A stretch of DNA of 64,000 nt from Rosa chinensis (taxonomy: Eukaryota; Streptophyta; Magnoliopsida; Rosales; Rosaceae). Shown here piece by piece: positions 60,059 to 64,000 of this stretch. The position numbers and the translations under genes were made by a program. Location: NCBI RefSeq assembly GCF_002994745.2, contig NC_037092.1:20485001-20549000 (forward strand). Direction: 5' to 3'. Positions within the stretch are counted from its first letter, which is position 1; every line of letters starts with the position of its first letter. The notes under the pieces were generated by a model. That model was not told where the DNA came from and did no database searches. It worked only from the letters and a program-made list of their open reading frames with translations.

Positions 60059-61159
60059 GTTAATGCTCAAGTCCGGCGGTAGCCTATTCCTTGTTTAACG
60101 CGGGTCCGGTGGGCGGACCGCTACTCCTAGGATTAGGTGATTCCTGTTAGCTGCAACACGATAGACAGGGCGTCAGAGGGAGACCGCATTGGGCGCTCTT
60201 CACTTCTCCGATGCATAAGTCAGTCACTGTATATGCGCAGCATAATAATAAATGAGTAGTAATTGCGTAATTAATGAGGAGAGAGGAGAGAACCTTTTAT
60301 AGGTGAGGAAGAGGTTGATTTTCTTCTTGTTTCCGATGTGGGACTAATGTGCTTCGATTCCCAGCGTCAGGAGCTTCTAATGCTACCTTGACGCGGCGCG
60401 TGGCGGCGCATCAGCGGTGATCTGGGGCTCAAGCGGTAGCCCGCCTGGCCGTGACTTCGCAGGTCATCCCCTTGGTGAGAGTCGGTACCTCTGGCGGTAC
60501 AATGAGCGTGGCTCATTATAGCTAATTATGCTCGTTCTAGCACATGTAGGTACAAGTCCCCCAAGTCCCCAGTCAAGGAGGGCAATCTTGGTTGGGGAGT
60601 TGATAGGCGGTGTGAAGCGTTACTTCCGCTAGACTTGCAACAGCATAATTAGCATCAGTGCGTTGTCAACCATGGATTTACTGAGCAAACGCTTTATACC
60701 CTTTCGGGTAGGCCCCTGCCAGGCCCGCCAGGGAGTCCCCCACTCCCTAGCCAAGACAGACCTCCGGATGGTCGGCAAATTGTTTGTTGAGGGGAAGTTG
60801 CGCGGAGCAGAAGGTGTTGGGTAACGAGCCCAATCTTAGTACCCAAGTGGCGGGGGTCAACGTACCTAATCAGGGTCGTCGTAGACTGTTGACAAGTCCC
60901 CGTGTCCCGTAGGGATGATCTGACCGTAACGCGTGGCGGTCGTTGCCAGAATGAGGCGTAGCCTCGGGATCCGCCGCTGGCGGATACCCCCCGCTGGATG
61001 TAGTAGGAAACAGCGTCAGGTAGACGTGTTAGGCGGTAGTTACTGAGCGGAACTGCCCTCAGCAACGCACGGGGTTTGCAAGATGGAGAGGGTTCTGCCG
61101 GCAGTGCCATGTATAGCCGAGGCTGCCCTTGTCAAGTGGAAGTCTAGCGGGAATTCGGT

Positions 61160-61537
61160 CAGCGGACTTCGATACTTGGAAGATGACAAGTGAAAAGTTC
61201 CGCTAGTGGGATTTCGCTCAGCGGACTTCGATACTTGGAAGATGACAAGTGAGAAGTTCCGCTAGCGGGGTTTCGCTCAGCGGACTTCGATACTTGGAAG
61301 ATGACAAGTGAGAAGTTCCGCTAGCGGGGTTTCGCTCAGCGGACTTCGATACTTGGAAGATGACAAGTGAGAAGTTCCGCTAGCGGGGTTTCGCTCAGCG
61401 GACTTCGATACTTGGAAGATGACAAGTGAGAAGTTCCGCTAGCGGGATTTCGCTCAGCGGACTTCGATACTTGGAAGATGACAAGTGAGAAGTTCCGCAA
61501 GCGGGGTTTCGCTCAGCGGACTTCGATACTTGGAGCC
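61160..61537 (+). repeat. 59-bp minisatellite, seven units
   Basis: Units start agcggacttcgatacttgga at 61161, 61220, 61279, 61338, 61397, 61456 and 61515, with the last truncated. Copies are nearly identical, varying mainly at ctagcggg(g/a)ttt. Confidence 0.95.
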
Positions 61538-61798
61538 TTTCGCCTAAAAGTTGTGTCTTCTGTTGGACGCTTCGCCTGATGGTGGTGGACACGTGGCAAA
61601 CCCCTAAAGGGTTAGCGTGCGGAGGCGTGCCTCCTTCGTCGAGCCGTCTCCTCGCCATTAATGTCGAGTAATGATGGATTTCGTAACCGAGGCGACGCCT
61701 CGGTTAATCCGGAGAGTAACTGCAGCTGTGGGACACGCGTACGGCTGGCAGTTGATGTCGTTTTTTTAAACGGACGGCGTGGGATTGTTTGACGTTGA

Positions 61799-61806
61799 CA
61801 TAAAAG
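61799..61806 (+). promoter_or_regulatory. TATA-like box of the Gypsy-type LTR
   Basis: CATAAAAG lies about 500 bp before the ORF start and is followed by a leader-like region. Confidence 0.4.
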
Positions 61807-62299
61807 GGGGGGAAGGTCGCATATTTGACACTGCTCTAAACTTCGAACTGCGCCCTCGTCGTCTTCAAGTGTTCTGTGTCTGAGATCGGAGAAGAAAGGT
61901 GAGGCGATATCGGCGAGTTCTCGTGCGTGGAAGAACAGACGATCTCCGGCTGCGAAGAGTAGTGTGCACACTACTGTCAGAGGCTCCACTGTCAAGGTTG
62001 GTAATCTGGCCTTTTTCCTGTTTGATTGGGTGTCTGCCTCATTAGATTTCTGGGTTTTTCTGTGATATGTTCTTTGTCAACGTACTGTGAGGGTGTGAGT
62101 GGGTTTGGGGAAGGGTGGTTGTGATTGACAATTAGGGTTGTTAGGGCTTTTCTAGATGGTCGAATCTGGGTTTTAGTCGGTTTGTTCTTGTTTTGGCATT
62201 TTCTGGGTTGAGTGTTGTTGATGTTCTTGGGCACTAACTGATATAGGGATAGGTTAGATCCTGTGTGAGCTAACTGATTTTGGGTTTTAGGGTTTTGGG

Positions 62300-64000
62300 A
62301 TGGCCGACGTCATAGATATCTCGAGCAGTGAGGATTCCGGATCTGAAGTGTCGTTCAGCGAGGCGGATAGAAATTTTATTGACTCGTTGCGTCCGTCTGC
62401 CCGTGCAGGAACCTCACTGCCAGAACCGCTAGAAGTTGAGCCTCTACAGACCATTCCGTGGGACGTAGATATGGGTCATGCGTCGCGTCCGGAGAGTTCT
62501 AGGGCGGGGGAGGCTGCCGCTGCGCATACTTTGCATGAAGAGCGGCTAGAAAGTAATAGTGCCGCCAGCGGAACCGCTGGCGGGGGAGGTGGAACGGGGG
62601 AGGATACCGAGTCTGCGTGGGTGTTCGAGGACGGCACCCCCGTTGACGAGGTGGGAGGTGGGATGACAGCGGTTGCCGTCAACCGGATGAAGCGGGTGTT
62701 CCGGTTGCCCGGCGCGGTGAAGCTGCGTCCGCCGACGGTAGAGGAGAAAGCTTCGATTCTGCTAGTAGGCCATGCCACGGTGCACGAGGCTATATTCCGC
62801 GAGGGAGTGACCCTCCCGCTGGTGCCCAATCTTCAGATTCTGCTGTGCGAGTTTGGCATCGCCTTTGGGCAAGTGTGCCCCAACATGTGGCGGTTACTGC
62901 TGTCGCTGAACTCGTTGTGGCGGTTGTCTGGTTGCGAAGGACCGACCGTGGCGGAGGTGTTGCATTTCTATAAACTAGTGTACGTGAAGCGCCAGGGTTG
63001 TAGAGGGCAAGTAAACCTCAGCCGTCGGCAAGGAGCGCCCAAGCTGATCGAAAACCTGCGGGACTCAATGTCGTACTGGCGGGGCCCGTTTTGCATTGCC
63101 ACAGCGGGATCGGAGTACCAGGCGGGGGCTAACGAGGGGGAGCAGTCGTTTAGAATTAAGTCAGAATTTCAGCCCATCTGAGGTTGTTTGTTGTTTCCGC
63201 TGAACACGACTGGCGTGGTTTCTATTTTTTTTTTGTGTGTACTCTACTGATGATGACTTGTTTGTGCAGCGGGGTTGCGGTACAACTTAACTCATGAGGA
63301 AGAGTGCCGGGTAGCACACATCAGAGGTTGCTGGCGGAATCGCAACTTGCTGGACTTCCGTCTCCTTAGCGGGTGGGAGTTGTTGGTGGCTCAACAATTG
63401 ACGCGCGCCGTTGGTAAGTAATCTTAGCTGTATCGTACCTTTGGTGAGGTTGTCCCATGCTAATTGGGCTGCCACAAATTTTTGCAGAGACTCCACCGGG
63501 AAACAAGGCTAGCCGTGACGCCTTTGCAAAAGCCATGGACCGCGCTGAAATCGACAACTTCCTTGAAGCCATGTATGCTTCCGGGATGGTGGCACAAAAG
63601 ACGGTGGTGGACCCAGAGACACTGGCGCTGAGCCAGTCAGAGGTTCCTGTGGTGCTGCCAATGCCACACCACTCCCATCTTGGTGGTGATGGGCTGCCCG
63701 CCGTTCAGGCGGGGACCGGCGGGGCGAGTGAAGTGGCGCCGAGGAAAGAGAGGGCGCCGGCCCTGCGGCGCGGAGTGGCGAAGAAAGCGGTGCGCCCCAC
63801 CGAGGGTGTTACCATAGCGGGGTTGGCGCCGTTGGCGGGGGGTTCGAGGCCTGCTGTTGCTGGGAGCACGAGGGTGCTCCAGCGAAAACGCCGCCAGCCG
63901 GACTCTGGTGGGGAAGAGGAGGAAGTAGAGGTAACGGGGTCCCGAGAGCAGCCCAAGAAGTCGAGGCAGGCTCCGCCCGGGGCTGTTGCGGACGTGGCGA
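62300..64000 (+). pseudogene. Gypsy-type transposon protein (putative 'transposase, gypsy type' family), spliced, incomplete
   Basis: Exon 62300-63182 starts MADVIDISSSEDSGSEVSFS. An acidic, Gly/Ala-rich region follows, then a conserved domain (FREGVTLPLVPNLQILLCEF, then FGQVCPNMWRLLL) typical of plant proteins annotated as putative gypsy-type transposon. Exon 63270-63413 continues (GLRYNLTHEEECRVAHIRGC), and exon 63488 to the window edge (ETPPGNKASRDAFAKAMDRA...) ends in a basic, nuclear-signal-like tail. At the first junction the frame contains TGA (63179-63181), one base before the donor. That would end the protein at 293 codons unless splicing differs. Function unknown; it probably belongs to a large non-autonomous Gypsy-like element. 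Confidence 0.65.

Larger units (their letters stand above)
60059..64000 (+). mobile_element. 5' part of a Gypsy-type element (LTR and leader ORF), runs off window
   Basis: From about 60059 (TGTTAATGCTCAAG) composition becomes GC-rich up to the window end. 60059 to about 61990 behaves as an LTR: a 59-bp minisatellite, TATA-like cataaaagg at 61799 and a leader with intron-like sequence. A spliced ORF follows (62300 on). No reverse transcriptase is visible, and the right LTR would be outside the window, so boundaries are provisional. Confidence 0.6.

Noticed and set aside
61160..61537. Repeat array as a CRISPR
   Set aside because: Units are contiguous and nearly identical with no unique spacers, and the genome is a plant's.
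61612..61995. Minus-strand 127-codon frame as a gene
   Set aside because: It overlaps the LTR promoter and leader on the opposite strand and has no domain; composition effect.
1..64000. tRNA, rRNA or other structural RNA genes
   Set aside because: No cloverleaf or conserved rRNA segment was recognised on reading both strands; a dedicated scan (tRNAscan-SE, Rfam) would be decisive.

Overview
This is plant nuclear DNA, almost certainly from a core eudicot. It contains an intact TIR-NB-LRR (TNL) resistance gene, a class absent from grasses. It also holds broken copies of an S-locus-type (G-type lectin) receptor kinase with the usual exon pattern, and dense L1, Copia, CACTA, Mutator, hAT and Gypsy-like elements. 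The style of the genes and repeats suggests Rosaceae (rose/strawberry group), but that is an inference from memory. There is no sign of prokaryotic organisation.

Layout. 1-2418: 3' part of an S-locus receptor kinase pseudogene (RLK-1). 2650-6854: an L1-type LINE with target-site duplications and one in-frame stop in its reverse transcriptase. 6866-8674: noncoding DNA ending in half of a TNL 5' flank. 8675-33564: a 24.9-kb nest inserted into that flank and bounded by CTTTA duplications. It consists of a broken Copia arm, a CACTA-type element lacking its right end (with a 3-ketoacyl-CoA thiolase fragment), a second CACTA inside it (with PRP39 exons), a third CACTA inside that (with NAP1-like exons), and a decayed Copia element. 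33565-36104: the other half of the split flank, followed by the flank of the intact gene. 36105-39855: a four-exon TNL gene with an open reading frame of 1135 codons, the only clearly intact host gene here. 41200-45345: RLK-2, a pseudogene split by a 1.75-kb Pack-MULE. 45750-46700: a poly(A)-tailed retroelement. 46860-48745: a repeated flank, a broken 2-oxoglutarate oxygenase-like fragment and a TNL tail. 48958-51030: RLK-3, a pseudogene. 52021-53224: a small hAT element. 54774-55768: a short non-LTR element. 56982-59833: a 2.85-kb LTR-like unit. 60059-64000: the 5' part of a GC-rich Gypsy-type element with a 59-bp minisatellite and a spliced ORF.

How it fits together. The host layer is a decaying tandem array of alternating TNL and S-locus RLK units. 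Three RLK copies, one complete TNL, one TNL tail and several TNL flanks are visible. Transposons inserted repeatedly, and many insertions can be ordered from nesting, target-site duplications and paralogous empty sites. Four DNA transposons carry pieces of unrelated host genes (thiolase, PRP39, NAP1, CCDC86/Cgr1), so gene-fragment capture is the most striking theme. I did not find a wholly new biological system. The strongest unusual items are the triple CACTA nest with captured genes, the three-LTR Copia structure that implies a recombination deletion, and the small lesions that inactivated RLK-1.
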